A stretch of 64,000 nucleotides of DNA from Ilumatobacter sp. (GCF_030065885.1 NZ_JASJCS010000004.1:1-64000), one strand, 5' to 3'. Positions 33,600 through 42,887 are shown, counted from the first letter of the stretch. Numbers and translations: made by a program. The notes: a model not told the origin generated them from the sequence alone.

Positions 33600-34082
33600 A
33601 TGCAGATCGAGACGAGTCGTTTCGGAACCGTGGAGGTCCCCGAGGACGAATTGGTCACGTTCGATGACGGCGTGCCCGGTTTCCCCGGTCGGCGCCGGAT
33701 GGCCGTGCTCGGAGGTGGTGAGATGCCGGGCGGCGAACCCGGTGAGGGGCATCACACGCTGTTCTGGTTGCAGGACGTCACCGATCCGGATCTGGCGTTC
33801 ATGACGATCGTGCCGTGGGCCGCGTACCCGGACTACGACGTCGAGCTCGAGGCCGACGAGGGCGACGACGTCTCCGACGCCGACGATCTGTGCGTGCTCG
33901 TGGTCGTGACCGTGCGCCGCGAGGAGGGCGGCATCCAGTTGACGTCGAACCTGCTCGCGCCGATCGTCATCGACACCGCATTGCGCCGTGGTCGGCAGGT
34001 GATCCTGCAGGACCAGACGTGGCCGGTCCGGGCGCCGCTGGCACGATCGCTGCCCGCGGCAAGCGAGATCGAGGGCGACTGA
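33600..34082 (+). CDS. fliW: Flagellar assembly factor FliW
   Basis: The 160-residue protein shows the FliW pattern: MQIETSRFGTVEVPEDELVTFDDGVPGFPGRRR, LQDVTDPDLAFMTIVPWAAYPDYDVEL, CVLVVVTVRREEGGIQLTSNLLAPIVID and RRGRQVILQ. FliW binds CsrA and frees flagellin mRNA; free flagellin in turn binds FliW. The ATG has a GAGGAAG site 9 bases upstream; a GTG one codon earlier is less well placed. Its stop overlaps the csrA start (TGATG), keeping the two proteins in step. Confidence 0.93.
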   Translation: MQIETSRFGTVEVPEDELVTFDDGVPGFPGRRRMAVLGGGEMPGGEPGEGHHTLFWLQDVTDPDLAFMTIVPWAAYPDYDVELEADEGDDVSDADDLCVLVVVTVRREEGGIQLTSNLLAPIVIDTALRRGRQVILQDQTWPVRAPLARSLPAASEIEGD

Positions 34083-34339
34083 TGCTGATCCTGACCCGTC
34101 GGGCCGGTGAGAAGATCGTGATCGGCGACGACATCGTCGTGACGATCGTCGAATCCGGCCGCGACTCCGTGCGGATCGGCATCGATGCGCCGCGGCAGGT
34201 GTCGGTCCACCGATACGAGGTCTACGCCGAGATCGCCCGCGAGAACGAGGCGGCGCTCGCCACCGACGCGTCGCTGTCGCCCTCGCCGGCCGCCCCGGTC
34301 TCGGCTGCTGCGCTGCCCCGGGGCGCACGCCAGCGCTGA
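34082..34339 (+). CDS. csrA: Carbon storage/translation regulator CsrA
   Basis: MLILTRRAGEKIVIGDDIVVTIVE, VRIGIDAPRQVSVHRYEVYAEI is the complete CsrA fold, which binds GGA-containing hairpins in mRNA leaders. The core is followed by an Ala/Pro/Ser-rich tail, giving 85 residues where 55-75 is common. Coupled to fliW. Its likely main target here is the fliC leader at 45263-45317. Confidence 0.93.
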   Translation: MLILTRRAGEKIVIGDDIVVTIVESGRDSVRIGIDAPRQVSVHRYEVYAEIARENEAALATDASLSPSPAAPVSAAALPRGARQR

Positions 34340-34359
34340 CGTCGCGTCCGGCCGGCCGC

Positions 34360-35499
34360 TCACCGGCGTTGTCGGCGCTTGCGGGGAACCGCCTGCAGCG
34401 TCGCATCGGACACCTGGAGCTCCCCCGGGAGCTCGTACGTCCGCACCCAGGCGAAGCGCCGATCGAGGCGATGCACGAAGGCGAGCACCTTGGCGACGGC
34501 TTCGTAGAGCGCAGCGGGGATCTCGTCACCGACGTCGCACGCCCGCCAGAGCGCACGTGCGAGCGGCTTGGCCTCCACGATCGGGATCTTCGACTCGCGC
34601 GCCCGCTGGCGGATCTTCCCGGCGACGGCGCCGGCCCCGACGGCGAGGACGCGCGGTGCGCCGCCTCGTTCGGCGTCGTACCGGAGGGCCACGGCGATGT
34701 GCGTCGGGTTGGTGATGACGACGTCGGCGTTGCCCATGTCGGAGATCATGCGGTTCCGGGCCATGCTGCGTTGCAGCGCACGGATGCGGCCCTTGACCAT
34801 CGCATCGCCCTCGGTGTTCTTGTGCTCGTCCTTGACCTCCTGCTTCGTCATCTTCAGGTCCTGCGCGTGTTGGTAGCGCTGGTAGCCGTAGTCGGCGAGG
34901 GCGAGGATCACCATCGTCCACGTGATGGTCCGGACGAGTCCGACGACCTCGTCGCCGACCGCGGGCACACCGGTCTGCAAGGGGAGTCGGCCCCGGCCCA
35001 CGAGCAGCTCGACGATGCCCATCAGCTGCGGCCACGTGATGAGCAGGACGACCGAGATCTTGGCGACCTGCTTGACCGTCTCCCACAAGGACCGCTTGGA
35101 GAACAGGCGCTTGAAGCCCTGGAGCGGGTTGATGCGCTTCGGATCGGGGACGATCGGCTTCCAGGTGAGCACGAGGCCGGTCTGGGCGAGCGAGACGAGG
35201 ATGCTGGTGGCGGCGACGACGGCGATCAACGGCAGCGCGGCCAGGAAGCCCCGTCGGAGGGCCTCGCCGAGCACGGTGACGGCGAGGTCCGGGTTCGGCT
35301 CGGCCGCGACGTCGCGGAGCTCGCGGAACGACTCGCCCGACGCCGTGGCGAGCCGCCCGATCATCCAGGGCAGCAAGTAGGAGCCGACGAGGAGTCCGAT
35401 CCACCCGATCAGCTCCTGTGACTTGGCGATCTGCCCCTTGCGGCGTGCATCCCGGCGCTTCTTGGCTGTGGGCTGCTCGGTCTTGTCGGAGCGGCTCAT
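34360..35499 (-). CDS. flhB: Flagellar export substrate-specificity switch FlhB
   Basis: The 379-residue protein has the N-terminal DKTEQPTAKKRRDARRKGQIAKSQEL, four membrane helices, and the cytoplasmic auto-cleavage site NPTH at about residues 264-267 (DVVITNPTHIAVALRYD). Cleavage between N and P switches export from hook to filament substrates, together with FliK. A Lys/Arg-rich end follows. Its start is one base after the fliR stop. It ends 20 bases from the convergent csrA. Confidence 0.95.
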   Translation of the reverse strand: MSRSDKTEQPTAKKRRDARRKGQIAKSQELIGWIGLLVGSYLLPWMIGRLATASGESFRELRDVAAEPNPDLAVTVLGEALRRGFLAALPLIAVVAATSILVSLAQTGLVLTWKPIVPDPKRINPLQGFKRLFSKRSLWETVKQVAKISVVLLITWPQLMGIVELLVGRGRLPLQTGVPAVGDEVVGLVRTITWTMVILALADYGYQRYQHAQDLKMTKQEVKDEHKNTEGDAMVKGRIRALQRSMARNRMISDMGNADVVITNPTHIAVALRYDAERGGAPRVLAVGAGAVAGKIRQRARESKIPIVEAKPLARALWRACDVGDEIPAALYEAVAKVLAFVHRLDRRFAWVRTYELPGELQVSDATLQAVPRKRRQRR

Positions 35500-35500
35500 G

Positions 35501-36277
35501 TCACCCCCCGAACGCGCGCCCGATGCTCGTGACCGACCGCACCAGCAGCGACTCGGTCGAGGCGGGCAGCAGCGCGAGGGTGAGGCCGAGCAGGATGATC
35601 GCCACGAACGTCTTGGCCGCGAACCCGAGCATCAGGATGTTCAGCTGCGGTGCCGCCTTGCCGAGCAGGCCGAGCGCGATCTCCGTACAGAAGAGGGCGG
35701 CCAGGACCGGCAGTGCGATCTCGACGGCCGACGTGAAGAAGACGGTGCCCAGGCCGGCCAGCTCCTCCGCCAGTCGGCCGATGTCGATCCGTCCGGTCGG
35801 GACCGCCTCGACGGAACGCAGGTAGCCGCGGACGACGAGCACGTGGCCGTCGATCGCGAACACGACGATCAATCCGAGCAGCTGATGGAACCGGCCGATC
35901 GGCGCCGAGCTCGCACCGGAGATCGGATCGAGCACCGCGCCGAGCGAGAAGCCCACCTGGAGGTCGATCAGGTCACCGGCGGCCTGGAGCGCGGTGAACA
36001 GGATGTAGACGGCGAAGCCGAGCGCGATGCCTGCCAGGGCCTGCATCACGAGCGCGACGACGAACGGCCCGATGGCGAGCGGGTCGGCCTCGCCTGCCAT
36101 CGCGACCGAGCCGACGCGGCCGGCGAGCACGAACGAGATGGCCGTCGCGAGGCCGACGCGGACGCGGACCGGCACGGCCGGCGAGTTGAACGGTGGGCAG
36201 ATCACGATCCATGCCGTGGTGCGAACGAGCGCGAAGCAGAACCCGATCAGGGTCGACGTCGCGATCTCGAGCTCCAC
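35501..36277 (-). CDS. fliR: Flagellar export protein FliR
   Basis: The 258-residue integral membrane protein has LIGFCFALVRTTAWIVICPPFNS at the start and further helices (ALVMQALAGIALGFAVYILFTALQAAGDLIDLQVGF, HQLLGLIVVFAIDGH, EIALPVLAALFCTEIALGLLG) typical of FliR, a core of the FliP5Q4R1 export gate. It lies between fliQ and flhB in the usual order. Confidence 0.93.
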   Translation of the reverse strand: MELEIATSTLIGFCFALVRTTAWIVICPPFNSPAVPVRVRVGLATAISFVLAGRVGSVAMAGEADPLAIGPFVVALVMQALAGIALGFAVYILFTALQAAGDLIDLQVGFSLGAVLDPISGASSAPIGRFHQLLGLIVVFAIDGHVLVVRGYLRSVEAVPTGRIDIGRLAEELAGLGTVFFTSAVEIALPVLAALFCTEIALGLLGKAAPQLNILMLGFAAKTFVAIILLGLTLALLPASTESLLVRSVTSIGRAFGG

Positions 36278-36286
36278 GGCCGGCCG

Positions 36287-36559
36287 TCATCCGTTGATGA
36301 GTTGCGGCGCACGCTCCATCAGCGTGTGCCCGAACGAGACGAGCTCCTCCAGCATCCAGGCGCCGGAGATGGCGATCACGAGCGAGGCCCCGATCAGCTT
36401 GGGCACGAACGCCAGGGTCTGCTCCTGCACCTGCGTGACCGACTGCAGCAACCCGACGATCAGGCCGATCCCGAGCACGACGAGCAGGAACGGCCCGGCG
36501 ATCTTGGCCGCCAGCACGAGTGCGTCCGTGCCGATGTCGATGGCGTCTTGCGAGGTCAT
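36287..36559 (-). CDS. fliQ: Flagellar export protein FliQ
   Basis: 90 residues with two membrane helices (ALVLAAKIAGPFLLVVLGIGLIVGLLQSVTQVQEQTLAFVPK; ASLVIAISGAWMLEELVSF). Length and the VTQVQEQTLAFVPK loop are diagnostic of FliQ, part of the export gate. It sits between fliP and fliR. Confidence 0.93.
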   Translation of the reverse strand: MTSQDAIDIGTDALVLAAKIAGPFLLVVLGIGLIVGLLQSVTQVQEQTLAFVPKLIGASLVIAISGAWMLEELVSFGHTLMERAPQLING

Positions 36560-36576
36560 GGTGGGCTCCGATCTGG

Positions 36577-37509
36577 CTAGCGGTACGACTCGAGCAGGGT
36601 GCCGGTCACGAGCATCCAGCCGTCCAGCAGGACGAACAGGAGCAGCTTCAAGGGCAATGACACGAACGTCGGGGGGAGCATCATCATCCCGAGCGAGGTC
36701 AGCACGGCCGAGACGACGAGGTCGATGACGAGGAACGGGACGAAGATGATGAAGCCGAGGATGAACGCCGACTTCAGCTCTGACAGCACGAACGCGGGGA
36801 CGAGCGCGCTCAGCGGCACCTCGTCCCGGGTGATCGGCGTCTCGGTGCCCGACGCGTCGAGGAACAGCTCGAGCTCGGGCTCGCGGGTGTAGTCGAGCAT
36901 GAACTCGCGGAGCGGACCCGAGGCGCGGTCGAGGGCGTCGCTGACGCCGATCTCATCGGCCATCAGGGGCTGCAGCGCGACGTCGTTCATCTCCGAGAGC
37001 GTGGGGCCCATCACGAAGATCGTCAGGAACAGGCTGAGCCCGACGATCACCTGCTGGGGCGGGAGTTGCGGGATGCCGAGCGCGTTCCGCGTGAGCGACA
37101 TCACGATCACGATCCGCGTGAACGACGTCATCAGCACCAGCAGGCTGGGCGCGATCGAGAGCACCGAGAGCAGGAGGATGATCACGACGGCGTTGGAGGG
37201 ATTGCCCTCGACGTCGGGGACCTCCAGCCCGATGGTGGCCGACGAGCCGCCGGAGTCGTCGGTCACGATCGGATCGGCGGGTCGGGCGGGCGGCGTCGTC
37301 GGGTCGACCTCCGGCACGTCGATCGGCTCGATGTCGGGGATCTCCGGGATCGTCGGGAGCGGCTCGGCCGGCGGCGGCGTGGGCGCCGCCGACGCCTGTG
37401 TCGGGACCATGACGCCGATGGCGATGATCACACCGACGCCCAACCATCGCCACCGCTTCCGTTGCGCCGTCGGGCGAGCCGAGCCGGCGTCGGGGGAGGT
37501 GTCAGGCAT
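36577..37509 (-). CDS. fliP: Flagellar export protein FliP
   Basis: The C-terminal 215 residues are standard FliP: LLLSVLSIAPSLLVLMTSFTRIVIVMSLTRNALG, PPQQVIVGLSLFLTIFVMGPT, ALVPAFVLSELKSAFILGFIIFVPFLVIDLVVSAVLTSLGMMMLPP. The preceding part has a signal-type helix (LGVGVIIAIGVMVPTQASA) and an added Pro-rich segment of about 60 residues full of PEIPDIEPIDVPEVDP-like steps, so the total is 310 residues instead of about 250. The start overlaps fliO by 8 bases. Confidence 0.94.
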   Translation of the reverse strand: MPDTSPDAGSARPTAQRKRWRWLGVGVIIAIGVMVPTQASAAPTPPPAEPLPTIPEIPDIEPIDVPEVDPTTPPARPADPIVTDDSGGSSATIGLEVPDVEGNPSNAVVIILLLSVLSIAPSLLVLMTSFTRIVIVMSLTRNALGIPQLPPQQVIVGLSLFLTIFVMGPTLSEMNDVALQPLMADEIGVSDALDRASGPLREFMLDYTREPELELFLDASGTETPITRDEVPLSALVPAFVLSELKSAFILGFIIFVPFLVIDLVVSAVLTSLGMMMLPPTFVSLPLKLLLFVLLDGWMLVTGTLLESYR

Positions 37510-37957
37510 GACGCGCCGTCGCTTCGCGCAGCGCCTCGAGGAAGCCGGGCCGCGTGGCGGCGCGAGAGAACAGCGAGTGCGTGGGCGGCGGGTCCTCGGG
37601 CACCGGGAGCGGCTCGCGAACGGTGTCCTGTTCGTCCCACTCCTCGGCCGGCATCTCAGCGAGGACGGTGGCCGGGGCCTGATCGTTCGCGCTCACGAGG
37701 ACGATCCGATTGCCGAAGCGCAGCGCGATGACGGCTGATCCGCGGGTCAGACCGATACGACCGACGACCTCGACGGCCGGGGCGCTCGACCGGCGCGACG
37801 CACGCGTCAGTCGGTGGCGACGCGCACCGCGCGTGCCCGGCCCGCCCGTGGCTCGGCGCCGTGCGAACCCGTACGCGATCGCGACGATGGTGAGCACGAT
37901 CCCCAGCGAGACGACCATGCGCACGAGCAGCTGGGCGACACCGGCATCGGCCATCAT
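37502..37957 (-). CDS. fliO: Flagellar protein FliO
   Basis: The 151-residue protein has one N-terminal membrane helix (LLVRMVVSLGIVLTIVAIAYGF), a basic stretch, and a small domain with VEVVGRIGLTRGSAVIALRFGNRIVLVSAND, the FliO pattern. FliO assists assembly of the FliP ring. It starts ATGATG overlapping the fliN stop; either ATG (37957 or 37954) could be used. The C-terminus is Pro/Glu-rich. Confidence 0.85.
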   Translation of the reverse strand: MMADAGVAQLLVRMVVSLGIVLTIVAIAYGFARRRATGGPGTRGARRHRLTRASRRSSAPAVEVVGRIGLTRGSAVIALRFGNRIVLVSANDQAPATVLAEMPAEEWDEQDTVREPLPVPEDPPPTHSLFSRAATRPGFLEALREATARHA

Positions 37958-38697
37958 CCCGCGCCCTCTCCCGCAACGATCTCGGTGATCCGGATGCCGA
38001 ACTCCTCGTCGATGACGACGACCTCACCGCTTGCGATGCGTCGGCCGTTCACGAGGACGTCGATCGGCGCGCCCGCTGCGCGATCGATCTCGACGACCGT
38101 CCCCGGCTGCAGCGCGAGCAGCTCGCGGATCGGCATCGTGGTCCGGCCGAGCTCGGCGGTGACCTCCATGTCGACGTCGTTGAGCAGTTCGAGCGGGCCG
38201 GGCGCGAACGCTCGGGCGTCGTCGCGTCCCTGCAGGGCGACGGGCTCGTAGACCGCGGCACGGCCCGGAGCGGTGAGCGAGTCGATGTCGTCGACGTCGG
38301 CGAGGTGGTCGCCGGTCTCGAGCGATGCGACGCCGAACGCAGCGTTGAACACGTCGTCGGCGAACAGGCCGACGAAGACGGAGGGTCGCGCGACCGTGGT
38401 GGCGATGTCGCGAACGGCGATCTCGCCGGTGTCTCCCAGCATCGTCTGTGCCGCGGTGGCGAGCACCTGCGCCAAGCGCTCCGAGTCGGCGAGCAGGCCG
38501 CTCGGGTCGGCTGCTGCGAGGAAGACTCGGAACGGCGAGGCGGCGACCACGGTCGCGGCGATGACCTGGTCGCCGTCGTCGACGGGCCAGTCGTCGATCG
38601 GCAGTGCCTGGTCACCGAGGCCGAGCGCGCCGGCGAGTACGGCGGCTCCCTCGATCACGCTGTCGATCGGGAGAAGGGTCGTTGCGTCTGCACTCAC
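37954..38697 (-). CDS. fliN: Flagellar switch protein FliN with N-terminal extra domain
   Basis: The last 80 residues are the SpoA domain of FliN: PLELLNDVDMEVTAELGRTTMPIRELLALQPGTVVEIDRAAGAPIDVLVNGRRIASGEVVVIDEEFGIRITEI. Before it is an extra region of about 160 residues, as in FliY, resembling a worn CheC-like fold (VIEGAAVLAGALGLG, VFVGLFADDVFNAAFG) without the phosphatase motif that I can see. 247 residues. Start GTG has AGGAG upstream. It heads the fliN-O-P-Q-R-flhB operon. Confidence 0.88.
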   Translation of the reverse strand: MSADATTLLPIDSVIEGAAVLAGALGLGDQALPIDDWPVDDGDQVIAATVVAASPFRVFLAAADPSGLLADSERLAQVLATAAQTMLGDTGEIAVRDIATTVARPSVFVGLFADDVFNAAFGVASLETGDHLADVDDIDSLTAPGRAAVYEPVALQGRDDARAFAPGPLELLNDVDMEVTAELGRTTMPIRELLALQPGTVVEIDRAAGAPIDVLVNGRRIASGEVVVIDEEFGIRITEIVAGEGAG

Positions 38698-38978
38698 GGT
38701 GGACTCCTGGAATCTGCCCGACGGTTCCCGACGTCGTCGCTGACGACCCGGTCGCGTCGGTACCCCTTCGGGGCGTGTTGACGCCGTCGACCGTTCGTCG
38801 CTCGTGCGAGCTGTCAGGTAGGTACCCGACCCGGCCTGCGGTCACGGGCGCCAACTCCGGCGTGCGAGCGCCGACGCGTGCGTCACCCTCACGACTGCTC
38901 GGGCCGAAATACCACTTGACAGATCGGCCCGACGACGGACGGTCGATGCTCGAGCACAACCGGGAGGTGGCAAAGGAC

Positions 38979-39287
38979 ATGAACACCGACGACCTGTCAG
39001 CACTGATCGAGAACTCGCCGGACCGCAGCTGGGTGTCCAGCGCATCGTGCGGAGACATCGGGCTCGAGCGGCTCGACCTCTTCTTCGTCGACGCCGGCCG
39101 CACACTGTCCAGCGAGGCGATGGCGATCTGCCGTTTCTGCGAGGTGCGCCGCGACTGCCTGCAACACGCCTACGCCAACGAGATCGCGGGCGGCTACTTC
39201 GGGGGTGTCTCGCCGGTCAAGCGGCGGACGCTCGATCTCGACGCCGCGATGGCCGTGATCGAGGACGAGCCCGGCTCGACCGCTTGA
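38979..39287 (+). CDS. WhiB-family iron-sulfur regulator
   Basis: The 102-residue protein has four conserved Cys (about 24, 51, 54 and 60 in SASCGD and CRFCEVRRDC), the C-X26-C-X2-C-X5-C cluster ligands, followed by GGYFGGVSPVKRR, which corresponds to the family turn G[VI]WGG plus basic tail. WhiB proteins hold a 4Fe-4S cluster and bind sigma factors. ATG 38979 has GGGAGG 11 bases upstream; ATG 38946 is an in-frame alternative. A TTGACA lies at 38916 but I find no matching -10. Its place inside the flagellar block suggests control of motility. Confidence 0.88.
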   Translation: MNTDDLSALIENSPDRSWVSSASCGDIGLERLDLFFVDAGRTLSSEAMAICRFCEVRRDCLQHAYANEIAGGYFGGVSPVKRRTLDLDAAMAVIEDEPGSTA

Positions 39288-39293
39288 GCGGCT

Positions 39294-39315
39294 CGCCGGC
39301 CGATCGGGGCCGGCG
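39294..39315. terminator. Perfect hairpin between convergent whiB and EAL-HDOD genes
   Basis: CGCCGGCC-GATCGG-GGCCGGCG forms a perfect 8-bp stem with a 6-base loop, 7 bases after the whiB stop. There is no T-run, but such GC hairpins between convergent genes are typical actinobacterial terminators and could serve both strands. Confidence 0.6.
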
Positions 39316-39379
39316 GCACTCGACCCTCCGGGTCCGGGCGGATCCGTCGAACGCCCCGGCGATCCCGTCGATGCTTCCC

Positions 39380-40651
39380 TCAGGTCCGGGCGAGCGCCTC
39401 CCTCGGTCGGCTCGGCAGCAGGTGTCGGCTCGGTCGATCGGCGATCTGGTTGCGGAGCGCGTTGGCCCAGTGGGCCGCCTCGCCGTACGCAACGCGGGTG
39501 TCCTCGAGCTTGCCGGGCAGCAGGCTGCTGATGCGGTCGCCGTCCGCCTCCTCGCACGCCTTGGCCACCGACAGGAGCCGACCGAGCTCGCCCTCGCCGG
39601 CCACCAGCGCCGCTTCGATCTGGTCCGTCACCGGCAGATCGGCGATGAGGCGCGTCATCGGTGTGTTGTAGAGCGCATCGGTCACCGACAGCACGCCGAC
39701 CGTGAACGCACTGCTGGCCAGCTCCGAGTCGGCGACGAGCTTGGAGAGCAGCTTGGCCCTGGTCGCTCCGAGCACCAACAGCTCCTCGCTGCTGTTGTTC
39801 GTGGCGGAGAGCGCGAGCAGCATCGCCATCTGGCGGACCTGGTTCACGCCGAGCAGCACGATCGCGTGGCGCAGCGAGTCGACGCGGCGATCGAGGCCGA
39901 ACGCACTCGAGTTGACGACCGAGAGCAACCGGTAGGCGAGCGTCGCGTCGCTCCCGACGAGCGCCTCGATGCGGTCGATGTCGATGTCGTGGCGCTGGAT
40001 CTCGCTGAGCAGCGCGACCACGGCGGCGGCGTTCGCCGGTCGCGCCGACCGCTTGAGGACGTCGGGCTTGGCGAAGAAGTGACCCTGGAAGAGGTCGAAG
40101 CCGGCTCCGACGCACAGCCGGTACTGATCGACGGTCTGGACCTTCTCGGCCGTCATCATGACGCCGCTGACCCGCCGCCGGGCGAAGTCGACCATCTGCG
40201 GGAGCTCGGCCTCGTCGGCGTAGCGGAGGTCCACCTTCACCATGCTGGCGTGGGCGAGGGCGGTCGATCGTTCGAGGTCGGCGATGCCGCCGACGTTGTC
40301 GAGCCCGATGTGGTACCCGTCACGGCGGGCGCGAAGCAGTGCGTCGAGCGTCTCGTCGTCGAACGGCTCGTCCTCTCGCAATTCGATGATGATGCCCTCC
40401 GGCGGCAGGGCTCGGTACACGCCGGACCGCAGCAGCCGAGCGCTGGCGTTGATCATGCCGAAGCGGTCGCCGATCAGGCGCTCCATGCCCCAGTGCAGGT
40501 AGGCGCGCTCGATCACCGCTTGCGTCGCCTCGTCCGGGTCCTCGAAGAACGCCACCTCGTCGGGGCCCGAGCGGTACAGCAGCTCGTAGCCGAACGTGCG
40601 CTGGTCGACGTCGAGGATCGGCTGCCTGGCGATGAAGATGTCAGCGGTCAT
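39380..40651 (-). CDS. Degenerate EAL plus HDOD signalling protein
   Basis: The 423-residue protein has an N-terminal EAL-like domain of the YuxH type (IFIARQPILDVDQRTFGYELLYRS, where EAL reads ELL; IIELREDEPF; DNVGG; KVDLR) and a C-terminal HDOD domain (EIQRHDIDIDRIEALVGSDATLAYRLLSVVNSSAFG). The catalytic EAL residues look incomplete, so c-di-GMP binding or protein contact is more likely than hydrolysis. AGGAGA lies before ATG 40651. Together with the HDOD-GGDEF protein at the right edge it points to second-messenger input to motility. Confidence 0.88.
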   Translation of the reverse strand: MTADIFIARQPILDVDQRTFGYELLYRSGPDEVAFFEDPDEATQAVIERAYLHWGMERLIGDRFGMINASARLLRSGVYRALPPEGIIIELREDEPFDDETLDALLRARRDGYHIGLDNVGGIADLERSTALAHASMVKVDLRYADEAELPQMVDFARRRVSGVMMTAEKVQTVDQYRLCVGAGFDLFQGHFFAKPDVLKRSARPANAAAVVALLSEIQRHDIDIDRIEALVGSDATLAYRLLSVVNSSAFGLDRRVDSLRHAIVLLGVNQVRQMAMLLALSATNNSSEELLVLGATRAKLLSKLVADSELASSAFTVGVLSVTDALYNTPMTRLIADLPVTDQIEAALVAGEGELGRLLSVAKACEEADGDRISSLLPGKLEDTRVAYGEAAHWANALRNQIADRPSRHLLPSRPREALART

Positions 40652-40838
40652 GCCCGTCTCCTGTCCTGCTGGACCGGCGGAACGACGCTTGCGCTCGTCC
40701 ACTCCCGCCCACGTGTGTTTGGCTCGGATCACGCTGGAATGACCCGTCTCCGACGACCGTCCGGCTACAACAGGTGTTATGCAACGAGGTGCGGTGGCCG
40801 CCTGAGGGCCGCTGGCGCAGCACGAGGAGGTGATCTCG

Positions 40839-41861
40839 ATGAACGACGACGAACACATCGTCCCGCGCAAGCGCGCCGTCGACACCGCCCTGGGCGCTGA
40901 CGCCGATCTCGACGAATCCGAGGGCAGCCACCGCGGTGAGCGCGACCCCGGCCCGTCCGACGCCGGCCCCGACGATCACACCGCCGATCGACCCGGAGCA
41001 GCCCCGCCGGACCGCCTGGAGGCAGACCAGCAGATCGTCGTCCCGTCGGCCGAGGTGCTCGCGGTCGTCCGGCACGCCGATCCACCGGCCCACCCACCCG
41101 CCGACCTCGTCCCGTTCGTGGCACCCGTCGTCGACGCGATCGGCGAGCCCGACTGGTATCTGACCGAGGATGCGCTGGGCTTCGCCGAGCCGCACATCCC
41201 GCTCGCGTTCAGCCGGTGGCGTGCGGAGTGGGAACGGACCTGGACGCTCGATCCGCTGTCCAGCCTCGAGGGGCTCTACGCCACGTCGGTCGACCTCGAC
41301 GTCCCGTTGCTGCAACTCGACATCCCCTCCGGCAGGTGCCTGATCGGGCCGTCCGACCAGCGCGATCTGCCGCGCAGCATGGAGGCGGTGCGCGAGGCGG
41401 TGCGCGAGCGTGGTCACCACGGGTACGGCTTCGTCGACGCCACGCCCGATCGGGAGGCGGTCGGTCTCGCTCGAACGTGGTCGGGTGCGCTGGGTCCCGA
41501 GCTGCTGGCCGCCGACCGCTCGCTGCGCCTGACGATGGTCCCCTCGACGGGCCTGTCCGCAACCCGGCTGATCGGCACGGAGCACACCGTCGAGGGCGTC
41601 GAGGAGTACGAATTGACCGCAGACGAAGCGACGCTTCGTGGGCGGACCGAGACGCTGCGCCTCGACGTCGAGTCCGCCCGAGTGCTCGGGTGGTTGATCC
41701 CCGGTGCGGCACGCTGGCGCGTGCGGAGGATCCCCGAGGTCGTCGTGTGGGCGCGGACGTTCGACGGTCTCGCCGAGTGCAGCGCCTATGCGAGCGCGCT
41801 CGGTCTCGACATCCTGGTGACCACGCGTCGGGCGCTCGGGCACGCCGCCGACACGACTTGA
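40839..41861 (+). CDS. Unknown acidic protein in flagellar block
   Basis: The 340-residue product starts MNDDEHIVPRKRAVDTAL; its first 70 residues are Asp/Pro/Gly-rich and probably disordered. The rest is an alpha/beta domain (AFSRWRAEWERTWTLDPLSSLEGLYAT, REAVRERGHHGYGFVDATPDREAVGLARTW, ARVLGWLIPGAARWRVRRIPEVVVWARTF). No signal peptide or membrane helix. I do not recognise it. The ATG has a strong GAGGAGG site. An AACAGGTGTT palindrome lies about 70 bases upstream and could be an operator. Confidence 0.65.
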   Translation: MNDDEHIVPRKRAVDTALGADADLDESEGSHRGERDPGPSDAGPDDHTADRPGAAPPDRLEADQQIVVPSAEVLAVVRHADPPAHPPADLVPFVAPVVDAIGEPDWYLTEDALGFAEPHIPLAFSRWRAEWERTWTLDPLSSLEGLYATSVDLDVPLLQLDIPSGRCLIGPSDQRDLPRSMEAVREAVRERGHHGYGFVDATPDREAVGLARTWSGALGPELLAADRSLRLTMVPSTGLSATRLIGTEHTVEGVEEYELTADEATLRGRTETLRLDVESARVLGWLIPGAARWRVRRIPEVVVWARTFDGLAECSAYASALGLDILVTTRRALGHAADTT

Positions 41862-41924
41862 GTCAAGAACCCGTCAAGAAGGCTTGCATGAGCCGGGAAC
41901 CCACGGACGGTCGTGTGGGTGACG

Positions 41925-42590
41925 ATGGAACGACGCAGACACCACCGAGCCGTGACCGCCCTCCTCGACGCCGCGTCGAGGCTTGTCGAAGGCCCCTGGT
42001 CCGAGCACCCGCTCACCCCGGGCGACGACGGGCTGGACGAGACGCTCGTGCTCGCCGGTGAGATCGTGCGGCGCCAGGCGAGCCTGGCGGGCGTGTACGC
42101 ACTCAGTGCGGACGAGCGACGGGCGATCGCGCTCGGCTCGGTCGCCCGCGCCGGCTTGTTCGAGGTGTCGCCGGCATCGGCCATCGGCGCCGTCGGCTTG
42201 ATCGTCGAGGCGCTCGTGACCGGGGACGAGCTGGCGATCGCCGTTGCCGTCGATCGGGTCCGGGCCGGCTTCTCGTCCGACGAGCTGCAGACCGCCGTGG
42301 TCGCGCTGATCGCCGGTTGGAGCATCGAGCTGACCCGCCTGCTCGGCGTTCCGATCGATGAGCTCCATGCCGCACTCGCCGATTCGATCCACCCCCGACC
42401 GGTGTCCCGCAGCGGCGTGTGCCGGACGGCCGGCGCCGTCCGCTGCCGGATCCCGGTGAGCCGATGTCAGCGGCGGCCGGTGGCCACCGACCGGCGCGAC
42501 ACCGTCCGCCGTCGCCGCCATGGGAGCCCCACGCGCGCTGTCACCTCCATGGTGCTCGCGGAGCTCCCTCGTCGCTCGGCCGGGGAATGA
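41925..42590 (+). CDS. Unknown helical protein
   Basis: 221 residues from ATG 41925 (MERRRHHRAVTALLDAASRLV). The first 160 residues are Ala/Leu-rich helical with regular composition (ALSADERRAIALGSVARAGLFEVSPASAIGAVGLIVEAL); the last 60 are Arg/Cys-rich and look less like a folded domain. There is no recognisable family. The 60 bases before it contain TCAAGAA twice, 11 bases apart, followed by GCCGGGAA at 41892, loosely like a sigma-28 promoter (TCAA-N14-GCCGGGAA). That promoter is a weak inference. Confidence 0.5.
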   Translation: MERRRHHRAVTALLDAASRLVEGPWSEHPLTPGDDGLDETLVLAGEIVRRQASLAGVYALSADERRAIALGSVARAGLFEVSPASAIGAVGLIVEALVTGDELAIAVAVDRVRAGFSSDELQTAVVALIAGWSIELTRLLGVPIDELHAALADSIHPRPVSRSGVCRTAGAVRCRIPVSRCQRRPVATDRRDTVRRRRHGSPTRAVTSMVLAELPRRSAGE

Positions 42591-42887
42591 CGGCGCCGGC
42601 GGGGTCGCGCCGTGGGCCGACGACACGACCCGATCGGTGAGCGGCCGACGGCCGGGGCCGTCGTCGCTGCGACCGCAATGATGGCGGGGCCGACCGCTCG
42701 CCGACCGACGCGTCGCCCGACGCGTCACCCGCCATGCCGTCTCGCCCAGGGACGACGCTGCCCGCCGTCGGTGCGAGACGAGGCGCAGGGCTTGCACCGC
42801 ATCCGGCGTCGGTGACGTCGACGATCGGTCGCACCGGTGGCTGACGCCGACGGCCGACGCCACTCGCTCGCGCCCGACCCGTGCGAC

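Noticed and set aside
30995-33658. An 887-codon minus-strand frame overlapping flhA in another frame
   Set aside because: Arg/Ala-rich shadow; flhA in the neighbouring frame has full family similarity.
38916-38944. TTGACA as -35 of whiB
   Set aside because: No -10-like hexamer occurs 16-19 bases downstream, so the promoter is not supported.
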